The position numbers and the translations under genes are program-made. A stretch of DNA of 55,293 nt from Parachlorella kessleri (lineage: Eukaryota; Chlorophyta; Trebouxiophyceae; Chlorellales; Chlorellaceae): contig BBXU01001117.1 in NCBI GenBank assembly GCA_001598975.1, positions 1 to 55,293 of the forward strand, in the 5' to 3' direction. Below, piece after piece: positions 1 to 11,484 of the stretch. Position 1 is the first letter of the stretch. Each line of letters begins with the position of its first letter. The notes under the pieces are model-generated. The model saw only the letters and a list, made by a program, of their open reading frames with translations. It was not told the origin of the DNA and searched no databases.

Positions 1-261
1 GGGGCGGGGCTCCACTTCGAGGCAAAAAGGCTCAGGAGCGTCGCTTGCCCAGGCATAGGCATCCATACTGGGCATGCGGGCTCAGTGTCCAAATTCATAA
101 ATGGAGCGCTGTCGTGGTGGCTGGTCCTCTGCAGCTTGGAAGGCGAATCTTCTACGCTAGCAGCGCATGCAAGTCACGTCAGCTTTGATAGCGTGCAGCT
201 CTACATGAGCGGTGCACTTTGTGTATGCACGATGAGTAGTAGTCTGCCTGCTACCCTGCAG

Positions 262-1789
262 GCTGTCAGCCTCAATACAGCGGGCACAGTGCTGGGGTTT
301 GCTTGGTCCCAAGCTTCGGCGGCGCCCAGCGGGTTCAACTACTCCTGGTCCATCGCCGAGTGAGTAGCACGGCCAGTGCTGCAGAGCCTGGGTGTTGGCA
401 GGCTTTCTTCTGGAATCAGGCAGAATATTGCTGCTATTCCATGTGTAGATGAGGTGGTCTAACCTCCTGTACCGCACGGTCTGGGGTCAGCTGTCACTGA
501 GAGGGCCAGTGGTATGCTCCGCAGTGCCGGCATTATCCCCACTCCGCTTCTGCAGGGTCTCCTTCTCAGTTATCTGACCGCTCGCATAGCCTAGGTCTCC
601 TGGCATCGATTGAAAGCTCCCTGCGCCAGTTACTGCCCCTAAATGCCACCGCACCAGAAGTGCTTGCTGCTGTTCCCCCTTCAAACAGGTGGGACTACGG
701 CGGCACGCGGTACACAGCCTTAGCCTCTGGCGCCACCACTTCCCTGTCTGTCTCCCAGGCAGTGTCTTTTTCCGACCTGGACGTGGGCTCCTCCTGCCGC
801 ATGACAGTCACTGGCTCCGCCCCCGGCTATACCCCAGCCACTGCCCAGTGGTGGGGGATTGTGCGCAAGGCTGCCAACCCTTTCTCAGCTGACCTGAGCA
901 CCGTGGGGCCTCTATTTGCAGCTCCAACGCTGGCAGCGGCAGCCGGCAGCAGCACCAGCCTCAGCATGAGCCTGCAGCTACAGCCAGGTGCCCCTGACGG
1001 CACTACGCTGTACTACGTGGTCAGACAGAGGCGGCTCTACAACTCGGTGCTCTCGGAGGTGACCCTGGCTGACTCATCTACTACTAGCACTTCTGTCACA
1101 GTGGCTGTGGACGCGGGGCTGCTCGCTGGCCTGCAAGGCCAGAACTACTTCCTGCTGGATGTGTACGCCACTGCTGTCGGATTCTACAGGTGAGTTGCGA
1201 GTGTCTATTGTAGCTACGCTATCTTTTTTACTGCAGCCTTTGAGTTGATGTGGGACGGGTGGCCTGTCTGAGACGCGGAGGGTGGGGCAAGCCAGCAGTG
1301 GCACCGTGCCCGAGGTGGTGTGATGCTCATCCAATGTCTAGTCTGTGCTAGGCTGGAAAGCTGCATGCATGGCCTGCTGGGTGTGTGTGAGAGGATGGTT
1401 ACCTGTGAGACTTGGCCAGCTGGCTTGGGTCCTGTCCGCGGCGCTACTGGTGCATGGGACTCAGCCGGGCATTTCATTTAAGACCAGCCTTTGCATGGGT
1501 GTGTTTGCTGCACGTAGTGTGCAACACTCTATGCTCGACCTTCATTCGGTGGAACCCAGGGTTGATGCACTGGCGGCTGCTGGACACTTGTTGCCCCTGT
1601 GCAGCCCCAGCTACTGTTGGATGTAGAGACTGTGCACCCAGCATATAGCGGGACACACCAGCGGCAATGCAGAGTTTGAATGATGCAAGGACGGTTGAAT
1701 GTGTGTCCTGCTGCAGGTCCGACTCCGTGAGCTACACCTTGACCGTTGTGTCGCTCGTGAATGATGTCCTCACACTATCAGTTTTCTGA
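262..1789 (+). CDS. C-terminal part of a beta-rich, possibly REJ/PKD-like extracellular protein (5' end outside window)
   Basis: Three exons join in frame: 262-359, 689-1189 and 1717-1789 (TGA at 1787-1789), with GT-AG introns between them. The visible 224-residue C-terminus is rich in Ser, Thr, Ala and Val with regularly spaced Trp and Tyr. It contains short strings such as FNYSWSIAEWDYGG and LDVGSSCRMTVTGSAPGY, which look like successive beta strands of an immunoglobulin, PKD or REJ fold. REJ/PKD repeat proteins are common in green algae, often as surface or polycystin-related proteins. That assignment is inference from pattern, since no signature residue proves it. The chain ends without a membrane helix. 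The first exon begins at a clear acceptor (CAG at 259-261), so more exons must lie to the left. A plain 'hypothetical secreted-type protein' is the safe alternative. Confidence 0.5.
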
Positions 1790-2989
1790 CGATAGCAAGC
1801 TTGCGACATAGGCAGGCAAGGCGACTGTGACCATCTTGGGGAGACTATGAACATCAGACAAGGCGTGCCAGGTGTGACTGAGCAAATGTCGAGGGCAAGA
1901 CTTTTGCATTTGGTGACATCTGCCCAGTATTACTTTTCTGGTGACAGTGTAGCTCTGTGCAGGCAGGAGGTTCATAATGCCAGTAGTGCAGGCTTTAGCT
2001 TTGTAGGACATGAGCACCTGAAGTGTGTAGAGGGGTACCGTGGGTAGCCCACCGAAACGTGAAGTGCACTCGTGAGGAGCTAGCACTTGAGAGTAAGGGA
2101 AGATACTATCTAGTAGTCGACTTGACTGGAACGTGGTGCACCCTCATTGGCGCCCTTGCCCTTGCACATTGTTGGTCTTCCCTGCGACCCAAGTGGCAAC
2201 TTGTGACTACTTTAACTCCTGTCAGCTTGACTAGCTACAGCTTGACTGGTAACAATGACAGTGTGCTTCTAAGTACAGTCAACCTAGCCTAATGTATCAG
2301 CATCCGTTTGATAGCGAGGTGCGTCAGAGTGTTATCATTGCACCACCTATGCAATGCCATGGAAACATCAAATCAAAAACTAACCTTCAACGTGAGAATT
2401 TAGGCATCACTGGACAACTTCCCAGTAAACGTCCACCTAAACACATGACGTCCATGCAACAGTACATTGCTAGCACCCTTGTAACTTTACAGCAATGTCA
2501 ACAAAAAAAGGTAGCACAACAGTTCACAGGTGCCTATTGTTGATACGCAGCTCACAAGGCCTCAGGCCCTGCACCAGTTCTATCCCTTGCCACACACCAG
2601 AGGCCGAGAAGTAGGACACCAGATTGTTTCATTGTTACAGCATGCACAGCAGGAGAAGGCAGCATGAGAATGAAGCACAAGTAGCAAGTCGCTTGAGGTA
2701 GCAGAAAAAAACTATCCAGCCTAGCGCTACTTGCGAGCTCACGCGAGCCAGCTGACGCCAGGCGTGTTGCCTAGATTATAACCCACGAAAGCCACCTCAG
2801 CGAACGACAGCACTCTGCTATGAACCACCCTCTCTTGTGGGGCAACCACTGCTCTTGCGCCCTGCCACATCTTCATCTGATACCGTGCATTCCCCTCAAT
2901 AGGTCCCACATGTGGGGCTTCGCAGCAGCACGGCCTGGTGACGTTGCCCTGCTGCACTGGACTCGATGCTGCACTGGACTAGGCCCCCC
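1790..2989. other. Convergent 3' intergenic region
   Basis: This 1.2-kb stretch lies between two genes that converge (+ gene ending at 1789, - gene ending at 2990). It should hold both 3' untranslated regions. The green-algal poly(A) signal TGTAA can be read near 2478 on the + strand and, as TTACA, near 2634 for the - strand. Assigning these as signals is inference. The reading frames inside are short and match no protein family I know. Confidence 0.5.
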
Positions 2990-5900
2990 TCAGTACTTGT
3001 CAGCCAGCATGCGGTGAAGCTGCTGGCCCTCGCTCTCGCTCAGCTGCCTCTTGGGCCACTCGATCTCAAACCGCACCCGCAGGTTGCCCTTCTGCCCCGG
3101 GTGCTTGCTGATGGGCATGCCCTCATTCTTCACCAGCCGCTCATGCATGGGAGTCACAACCTGCAGTGCAACAGGCGGCCCAAGCGGTGCAGGCAAGGTT
3201 AGCGGGACTCCTGCTAGATGACAGAATGGCTCTTGCCTGCCCACCAGCAGTCCCAACCTTCTTCCCTGTGCCCAGCTACAGCTCCGTCTCACACAGACGG
3301 CACAAAGGCCTTACCCGGCCAGACTCACATACCCTGGGACGTCAACCAAACATACCAGCCCTTAGCACACCACATTTGAGCACATCACGCCAATGCCAGT
3401 GGAGGCACCCAAGCCGAGCTACACATCTAACACGCCAGCCTGTAGGCACTGTCTCCCTGCCACGGCTTACCTCCTTCAATGGTATCCTCAGCACCCTGTT
3501 ATCCAAAGTGGGCACATCAATGGTGCCCCCGGACAGCGCCTTGTCTAACCGGATGCCTACTGTTACCACCAGGTCGTCGCCGTGCCGCTTGAAGTGGGGG
3601 TGTGGCACCTGCAGAGGAGTTGAATGGAGATGAATTCAAGGAGTGTAGGGCCGGCCAGCCAGATAAAAGCCTGAGCCAGACAGTGAACACGCTCCCCCGC
3701 CACCTCCAACTCCCAACCATGGTGACTCTCTGAGCCATCCGCTATCTTGATTTCTAGGTTTTTGGAAAGCTTATTCCGCACACTACTCTTCTTGCATAAG
3801 CTGCCGAGGAGAGCAGGCACCAGGCATTCCACATGCCTCAACCCTTAGGGGGCCCTTAGGCTGTCTCGCATGCTTCCTCCCCTGACAGGGCACCAGTACT
3901 GGGCCCAAACAAAACATTCCCAACTGCCGCCCCAGGTCACACTGCTGTCCTGCTCCCTTGCTGTCAGAAGTGCAAGGTGCAGGAGTGATCAATCGGCTCC
4001 CTGCCACTTGCCTGCTGCACTACAAAGACCACGTCCTGCGGGGGTCGCCCCGGCAGCTCGTCCCCCTTGCCAGCAAATGTGATGCGGGTACCCTCCTTCC
4101 AGCCTGCACACGGCAATCAGCAATGACTTACCAGCAATATTAATGGAAGGCAGCATGATGGAGCACAGGGCTGTAGCTGTCCATCTCCCCTTCAGTAGGC
4201 AGGGAAAGGCAGCATGGTGGAGCACAGAGCTGTACTTGTCCACTTGCCCATCAGAATGGCCGATAACTGGCAAGAACGTGTCAAGCGCGGCGGACGACTG
4301 GGCGCACCCACGGCCGTTCTGCAAACAGCGGTACTTACTGGATGAGGGCAGTGCAGGGTGTGCGCCTCACCTGGCTTGACAGGGATCTCCAGCGTCTCCT
4401 CGACTGGTACACTCTTTCCAGACGCCGAGTCGATTATGTTGCGCGTGACCTTTCGCCGCTTGGTGCAGCCGGTGTAGAGCTGCACAGGGCCAAGGGCATC
4501 ATCACTGATGGTGTGTGTTTCAAAAAGCCAGAGCGTCAAACAAAAGGGCAGGGTCTCACAGAAAACAAGAAGGTTGTTGTTGTTGCAGGGAGCCCCACTC
4601 CTCAAAGCCCACCCGGGACGGACACAGTGCCTTAAGCAGAGAGGCACACAACCCTTACGTCCCCCCCCCCAACCCCCCCCCACCCCTTCCCTCAACAACC
4701 TCTTCCTGTTCCTGTCTGCCCCGGTCACCAAACTTAGTAGGCCCCGTCACTCTCACCTCTTCCAATGTCAGCTTCAGCGGCACCTCGACCTGCTGCGGGG
4801 CTGGCGGTGCCCCCCGCCGGAAGCTCTGCCCGCCCCCAAAGCCGCCCGGCATGCCCCCGCCCCCATACCCCCTGCAAGGAGTGGCCCACGTCTTGTCACC
4901 CCATGGCCATGGCCGGGCAGTATGAAAGGCCACCCTTGCAAACTCCCTTCACAAGGTAGTGAAACGTGCAGCCCTGCCAACGCCAGTCAAGCGACGAAGC
5001 CCGCTGACCCAGCAGACAGCATTGGTTCTTGCCAACAGCCTGCCATCCGCGAGGGGCTGGACACAAGGCAAAAATAGCCTCAGTAGCCATGGAGTCTCAT
5101 GGCCCCAGGCAAGCTCACAGCGACTGACGGCATCATTATACTGCAAGCAATGGCAAAGACTGGTTTCTTCGTACTACTCACCCATACATCCCTCCGTCCT
5201 CATCCTCCTCCGCACCACCAAACATTCCGCCCATGCCTCCCATGCCGCCCCTGCTGCTGAAGCCGCCAAAGGGTGCGCCACCACCTGCAATGATTGCAGA
5301 GCAGAAACGTTCTTAGAAGTCCGAGGAGTTTCCAGCATACAAGGTGTTGGAGACCCAGGCGGAAGCAGCGTGCACCAACAATGAAAGGCAGCAGCACAGG
5401 AAGCAAAACGCTGCCAGCTTGGATCCTCAAGACTCGCCCAACACACAGAAGGCATGGTTGCCTCCTCAATCACCTCAAGACATCATGCAAACGCCCCAGG
5501 CAGCCCACCGATGCTGCACACAAATCCCTCAACATCCGACAGCAGCCACAGCAGCACAGCCTGTTGTGCAAGGCAGGCACGCTCACCCTCGAAGTCAGGG
5601 CGGCGCCGCTTGCGTGGGCGCTGCTGCTGCTGCTGCTGCTGTGGCTGTCCCCCAAAGCCGAACGGCATCCATCCGGCACCAGCACCAGCACCACCCCCCT
5701 GGGAAGTACCTGGTCCCGAGGTGAATATGCGCACGTTGGGCCGCCCGCCGCCGCCCCCCATGCCGCCGCCGCCGCCCATGCCGCCCAGCCCACCAAACCC
5801 ACCCAGCCCGCCGCCAAACAGGTTCTCAAATATGTGTCGCGCCGCCTCCTCGTCAAACTGATAGCCGCCGCCAGAGAAGCCGCCGCCGGGGCCGCCGCCG

Positions 5901-7082
5901 CCGCCGCCCATGCTTTCCGCGCCAGGGGGTGGAGCACCCTTGAGGCCCTCCTCGCCTGCAGGGATGTGAGGGCAACAGGTGTCGGGCCTCAGCACCTGGC
6001 ACTGGTGGCTCCAGCAGGTGACGCAACCGAGCGGCATCTCGCAGGCAGGCTTCACTTGCGTCTGGCAGCCACAGAACACCCCCAATGTCTTTTGCAGTGT
6101 CCATGTAACATGCCTCCTGCACTACTCCAGTTGAGTACTCACCATACATGTCATAAACCTCCCGCTTTTTCGGGTCTGCAAAATATGCAGTAGTCAGAGG
6201 TGAGCAGGGTGGGATTGGTGGCAGCAGGCCTTCACAAACATACTGTAGCTGCTGCATGTCAAGCCTTGCGCAAAATCCTTTGTGGCCACATAGAGTATTG
6301 CAGGCGGATGTCCATTGGCATGAAACAGTTTAACTCCATGTACCCTTTACCGCGAGCAGCAGCGAGGGTCCCGCCCCTCATAGCAGAGTGCCAGCAGGGA
6401 GAGACATACCTGAGAGGACGTCATAGGCCTCCCCTATTTCCTTGAACTTCTCTGAAGCTTCCTTCTCTTTGGGTCCCCTGCACAAAAAACATAGGGAGCG
6501 GTCTCAGGGAAGCGTGCCGTCCCTTGCGCAGGGGCCCTGCTAGTGGGGCCGCCCCCGTGGCTGGCTGGGTGCCTGCCTGGGGCTGGTCCCCGCTGACTTA
6601 GCTGCTGCTGGGTGACAGGTTGAGTGGTTGGTGGGGTTGACAAGAGGGGGGGAAGGGTTGTGGGAATTGCTGGTTGCTTGGGAGGAGGGGTGGCAGGGCC
6701 GGGGGGTTCAGTGGAGCTCCAGTATCACCCCAAGCGATCTAGTGATGGTCATGTCATCCACCACAGCAAAGATTAACACAGCGTCGCTAGAACCAATCTG
6801 CTCTATCAACCATACCTGTTTTTATCTGAAGTGGGGAACGGTACATGCAAGCAGTAGAAGATCGTGGGTTAGTAACGGAGATGTGAAAAGGACGAGGGAA
6901 GCTACCAGGAGGATAAACAGCAAATTCTGTCGATACTGAGTATGCAACGCAGGGCCACGAAGGTTTCAATAACTTCCCATACCTGGGTGCCACTTCATGG
7001 CAAGTTTTCGATAGGCCTTTTTCAGTTCGTCCTCGCTGGCATCCTTTTTGACGCCCAATATCTGATAATAGTCTTTTCCCAT
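2990..7082 (-). CDS. Type II (class B) DnaJ/HSP40 co-chaperone, DNAJB1-like
   Basis: Eleven exons on the minus strand give 435 aa: 7082-6983, 6825-6816, 6477-6410, 6175-6143, 5955-5587, 5284-5182, 4871-4757, 4479-4371, 4103-4012, 3608-3471, 3160-2990. Residues 1-70 form a J domain starting [11 protein letters not shown], with the HPD motif at 32-34 that stimulates Hsp70 ATPase. A long Gly/Phe-Gly/Met region with a polyGln run and a basic PRKRRRP patch follows (about 75-250). The two beta-barrel peptide-binding domains come next, from LKLTLEELYTGC onward, with [16 protein letters not shown] and the C-terminal [12 protein letters not shown] typical of DNAJB1. There is no Cys-rich zinc domain, so it is type II, and the Gly-rich insert makes it longer than the usual roughly 340 aa. 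Absence of a transit peptide suggests a cytosolic or nuclear role. Exon 2 is only 10 nt, and intron 9 (4011-3609) starts with GC. Confidence 0.96.
4145..4262. repeat. 59-bp tandem duplication in a DnaJ intron
   Basis: Two imperfect copies with period 59 (core GGCAGCATG at 4149 and 4208, followed by GGAGCACAG) lie inside the intron between exons 8 and 9 of the DnaJ gene. They are roughly 80 % identical by eye and do not touch a splice site. Confidence 0.7.
4656..4685. repeat. Poly-C tract in a DnaJ intron
   Basis: A near-pure run of C, broken only by AA and A, lies between exons 7 and 8. On the coding (minus) strand it is a G-tract that could form a G-quadruplex in the pre-mRNA. It is also a likely site of assembly or slippage error. 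Confidence 0.75.
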
Positions 7083-7438
7083 GATGGAGGTGGGCTCACG
7101 CCAAAGCTAAGCAAGATCAGATCACAGAGGCACTTATGCAGCAAATACTGCCAGGAGTAGGTAAACGAACGACGCCTTACTGATACGAATAGGGTTCATT
7201 TATGGCCTGCTACCGCTGTATTTGCTCCTTCCTTCGGGATTATTCTAGGAGGTATCCGAACGGAGTACCTCGACATTTTGTGACATTTTGTAGAGGAATT
7301 CCCTTGCTCTCCCGCCGAGCAATCTGCAAGGCTTTGCAAGAAAAACGATTTCCGGAGTACTCACAGGCCTGCGGTCTGGGTTCTTATGTAACCAGGTACC
7401 GTTCCCGGTTCTTCAGGCAGCTTAAAGGCTGCAAGGTT
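7083..7438. promoter_or_regulatory. Shared head-to-head promoter region, DnaJ (-) / MYB (+)
   Basis: Only 356 bp separate the two start codons, so both promoters and 5' UTRs must share it. I looked for clustered heat-shock elements (alternating GAA/TTC) expected upstream of an HSP40 gene. I saw isolated TTC and GAA units but no convincing array. The + strand frame stays open from 7202 into the MYB start, so a longer MYB N-terminus is possible but unlike the family. Confidence 0.5.
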
Positions 7439-9566
7439 ATGAACGATCAGTGGAGGTAAGCTGCTTTTGCAGCAGGGGCCTAGCTACTAGCAGTGTCGAA
7501 TTTCTCTTTTATCATCTTGTTTATGGCAGTTGCTGGACTGGTCTGGAGCTTGTAGGGAGGCTGCAGCGCAGCATTGTCTGCACAAACGCACCTTCGACAG
7601 TTGCAGACGACTTGCAACATTCCACTTTCTGCTGGGCATTCCTTATTGGATCCAGTCCACTTCGCGGTTCTGCTACTGCAGCTTGGAGGAGGACAGAGTG
7701 TTTGAGAATGCCTTGGCACAGTTCTGGGAGCACGGGGACAGGTGAGAACACAAGGTTTGTTGCTTCCAGCAGTACCCTGCTTCGGCAATCCCAAAATGCC
7801 TGCCGTTTGGGTAGGACGACATGTGCCTGACATCCTGCTGAAAGTTTGCAGGTTAGCTAAGACAGCCTCCTTGCTTTCTAGGAAAGATGTCAACGCAGTC
7901 AGGCGGCGGTTCCAGCAGCTGGAGGTGAGTTCTGCATGGGCTGGGCAACTCTTGTGCTGTGAATTGCGATCCCATGGGTGGGCCTGATGTGGACTTCGGG
8001 TGGTCCCGCAGCAAAGTGTGGGAGGAGCTGGCAAGCTGTCGAGCAAGGTTGGGTCCTAAGCAGGCTAGCGATGCACAGGATTGCTCTGATGCAGTCAGCA
8101 GGGCGGATGGCCCTGGCAGTTGAAGTCGGAACCTCTTCTGCTGCTTCATCTGCCAGCTGCCTTCAACGACATTCCATAGCCCATTGTGTTGGGCTTTCGT
8201 TGCTGCCCTGCGCAGGAGGACATCCAGAGTATAGAGGCCGGCCGGGTGCCCATCCCTAACTATCCAGTTCCTAATGAGGCCCTCTCAGTGGTGAGCCTAG
8301 CCTGTGCCGAAGTGCCAAAGATCACGCTTCTTCGTGCCTGTTGTTCCCGAGCTTGCTTGGCTGGCTGTCCAGCCAGATGGTAGGCTGCATTGGACCTGAG
8401 CTGTCTTTCTTCAGCAGCCCTCCAATGGCCAGTAAGCCCGTGCTGAGAAAGGTAGAAGCATCGTCAGCTTCGGCCGGCAGGGATTTTGCAGATGTGTCAC
8501 CCCAGCCCAGCATCAAGCAGTGGACTGTTCAGAGTTTGTAGTGGGCGGCAGCTGGAAGCATTGCTGTGCTAGGCAAAGCAAGGAGGTTCAGTAGGAAGTG
8601 CGCCCTTGTGCAGGGTGTGTGTGTCTGTTGCTTTCTAAGCTGACCCTATCCTGGAGTTTGCCTGTTGCGCCTTGCAGCTGGGCATGCAGGCCCAGCTGCA
8701 GAAGAAGGTAAAAGCACAGGACACGGAGCGGCGCAAGGGCATCCCCTGGACAGAGGAGGAGCATCGGCTGTTCTTGATGGGGCTGGCCAAGTATGGCAAG
8801 GGAGACTGGCGCAGCATCTCGCGGAACTTTGTTATCACACGCACGCCCACGCAGGTGGGTGGTATGCTGCCGGGTGTGTGAGGGCATGGTACGGCATGGC
8901 CGATGGCGAAAGGGGGAGGGGCTCTGTGGGTGGCCTTAGCAGCCGAGGGTTGAGACTGGGTGGCAGGGTGGACTTCCTGTCATGTGGTATTGGCAGTTGG
9001 CATGCAGGGCGAGTTAGGGTTGCATGGCATCCTGTGCATGTGTCGTTGGTTTGCTCCTTTAGCCTTGCTGCATAATTTGTAGATGGGTTAGAATTGTAGA
9101 TGCTGTCTGAGGCTAGGTACCTCCATAGAACTGCTGGCCCCGTATAGCGTGGTGGGAGACGGGTGGTGTCGGGATAGGTGTTCTCTGCCGCACCTGCATT
9201 GAAGGTCCCTCCCCTTGTCCCGGCTGCGAACCTTAGCGCGAGCACTGCGCTCCGCTGCTGCAGGTGGCCAGCCACGCGCAAAAGTACTTCATCCGGCTCA
9301 ACAGTCAGAACAAGAAGGACAAACGACGCGCGAGCATCCATGACATCACCACCGTTGCGCCTGCGGGGTCAGAGCATGGTGGCATCATGGGGCAGATGCC
9401 AATCACCGGCCAGAATCCGGTGGTGGCAGCAGCAGTGCTGCCCATGGCGCCGCCGGGCGTGCAGGTCGCGCCTGGCGTGCCCATCATGCCGCCGCCGTTG
9501 GGGGCGATGCCAGTGCTACCGCCAGGGGCCGTGCACGCCATGCCGCCGCGGCCGCCGATGCACTGA
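7439..9566 (+). CDS. Two-repeat MYB/SANT transcription factor, DIVARICATA-like with SHAQKYF motif
   Basis: Six exons give 234 aa: 7439-7455, 7682-7741, 7852-7924, 8216-8290, 8678-8854, 9264-9566. Residues 5-60 form a RADIALIS-type SANT repeat ([16 protein letters not shown], then [21 protein letters not shown]), which in plants mainly mediates protein contact. Residues about 98-143 form a plant MYB-related DNA-binding repeat ([20 protein letters not shown] and [16 protein letters not shown]). SHAQKYF is the third-helix signature, and the family binds I-box/GATA-like sites. A basic NKKDKRRAS segment follows, probably nuclear localisation. The tail is rich in Pro, Met, Ala and Val and could act as a regulatory region. 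The ATG at 7439 is preferred because RAD/DIV proteins start a few residues before the first Trp. The start exon codes for only 17 nt. Its target genes cannot be read from sequence. Confidence 0.93.
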
Positions 9567-11484
9567 CTGACTTGCGTCCCTCGGGCTCCCGCGCAGCGGT
9601 AGCCACTGGCGCCAGCCTGGCAGCACAGTCGAGGAGGCCGCCAGCGAAGTGTGGGCTGTGGGAGCGGCAGTGCGTCGCTGGAGCTGGCAGTCAGTTGGTT
9701 TTAGAGGGAGCAATGGTACCTAGGCACCCGGCAGCTGCACCGCTGGATGGTGGTACCGACGAGCTGGCATTCTTGCCAGCTTGCATTTCTGGCTGCTACA
9801 GGTACTATGCGCTTGCTGCCGCCATGTGGCCTCTGTCCAGCCGCAACCTGCGGCGACTCATAGAGTGCAAGGGGTGGTGGTTATAACGCCGCTGCCGCCA
9901 AACGGAGAGAACGAGAAGAAAACCAGGTTGAAATGTGCAACGTACAGGCATCTTCCGGCTTGTTCTGTATACCCTGCCTTCACCTGCAGAAGGCTGCCAC
10001 AGCAGCAACCTGCTGTGTGACGCAGCTGGGGGTTGTGCATTAGCTACGGTGTAAGCTTTGACCCTTGCTACTTCCTGTTTTCCCCTTGGTTTTGCTTCTT
10101 CTGTTGCTATCAACTTTCAGTGCACATTCGCCCCATACATGCGTGCTATCATCCCTCAATTTTGCGAGGAAGGCAGGTATGGAGCCTTTAGGGGATGGCA
10201 AGTGTAGGGCATGTAAACCGGAAAAGTCAATGCCGAAAGCTGTGCTTGCATGTACACTTGCCTATCCAAATGACTGAGCTGGTTACGCCCAGGAATGTAC
10301 TGTATGTGGCTGGCTTGGTGAGGGTGGCCGTGCGAACAGAGAGGAGATAGGGTTAGATAGTAAAAACTGGGCTGGATGCAAGTCATTGGGTCGGCCTCTG
10401 CACTGTGATTTGATGTGGCTGCTCCGTGGCTCACTGCGAATACACAACGGAGGCTGTTGTGCTATGGAGGCCGAGCCTGGCTTACATATCCAACTGCCTG
10501 CCCTGGCCAACACAGCTGAGGGCCAAGGCCAAGAACGCCGCAAGTACACCCTGCCGCTGCTCCACAGCACGCAACCCACCCGGGCCGCGCTCCCTCCTAT
10601 TTATGTAGACTTGTTGAGCGCCACGCCCGACAAGTGAAAGGGTAAACCATACACCTACTACTGCCCTTCAATGTGGGTTCATTCCAGGGCCCGCCAGGGA
10701 CGGAGGCATCAGGCCTCGTTGCTGCCTACCGTGGGGAACAACAGTGCAGGTATCTGAGCGGCAGCAGTGTGGTACAGCTGACAAGAGTCATATCTCTGCA
10801 AGAATGCGTGACGCCAAACAGGGGTATCGAGCCATGTGCAAGAATTGAGCAATGCTTGTGTCGAGCAGAAGCACACGCAATCGGCAAAAGGAAACAGTGC
10901 GTTCACCATGAGGCCCGCCTGGCCTCCCTGCCTGCCATATTGCAGCAGCAGGGGACTCGACTCAAGCGACACAGGTAGGGCTACGGGGAGCCCCAAAGTA
11001 GCCTCCGCCGGCGACAGTATGGTAAGTAAGAAATAGGCCTATGCACGGACCATGCCAGACCCGAGTCTTGCCAACTCCCCTAAGAATACGCCTGTGAACA
11101 ACAGTTCCAAGTGACAGACAGTGCAGCACACACCACCATTGTGTTGTGGGGGCTGGTCAACAAGGCCCTAGACACTCCCTTCCTACTGGGTGCGGCGTGT
11201 GACGCAACCCCTAACGCCTAACATAACCACCGACACCAAGTCCGCCTGACCGCTGCTAAGTCCACCCTGCACCACCCACAACCCAAGCTACCCATCAGCA
11301 GAATCAACGGGACCACGTGAACGCCTGGTGGGTCGCAATGGCCCTAACGCCTGCTGTCTGGGCCCAAAGCCCTCCTCAAGCAGGCTTCTTGCCATGCTCA
11401 CTAGCAGGGAGCCACCGTCCGTGGGTAGCAGGCTGCAGGGCTCGGCAGCAACAGCGGTGGGCAGCACCCGGGGACAGCACTGCA
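9567..11484. other. 1.9-kb convergent intergenic region
   Basis: This lies between the 3' ends of the MYB gene (+) and the carrier gene (-). TGTAA, the usual green-algal poly(A) signal, occurs near 10049 and 10210 on the + strand. Open frames here (for example 10673-10978) have no recognisable domain, no intron logic joining them and no biased composition, so I call no gene. A long non-coding transcript or an unrecognised small gene cannot be excluded. Confidence 0.4.

Noticed and set aside
7083..7438. Heat-shock element cluster upstream of the DnaJ gene
   Set aside because: Only scattered TTC/GAA units were found, without the alternating five-base spacing needed.
8413..8432. Possible small cassette exon inside MYB intron 4 (acceptor TTTCTTCAG, donor GTAAGC)
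   Set aside because: Its length is not a multiple of three and inclusion breaks the frame into the SHAQKYF repeat. Direct joining of 8290 to 8678 keeps phase.
10673..10978. 101-codon open frame in the intergenic region
   Set aside because: No domain, no supporting splice pattern and residue composition like random translation.
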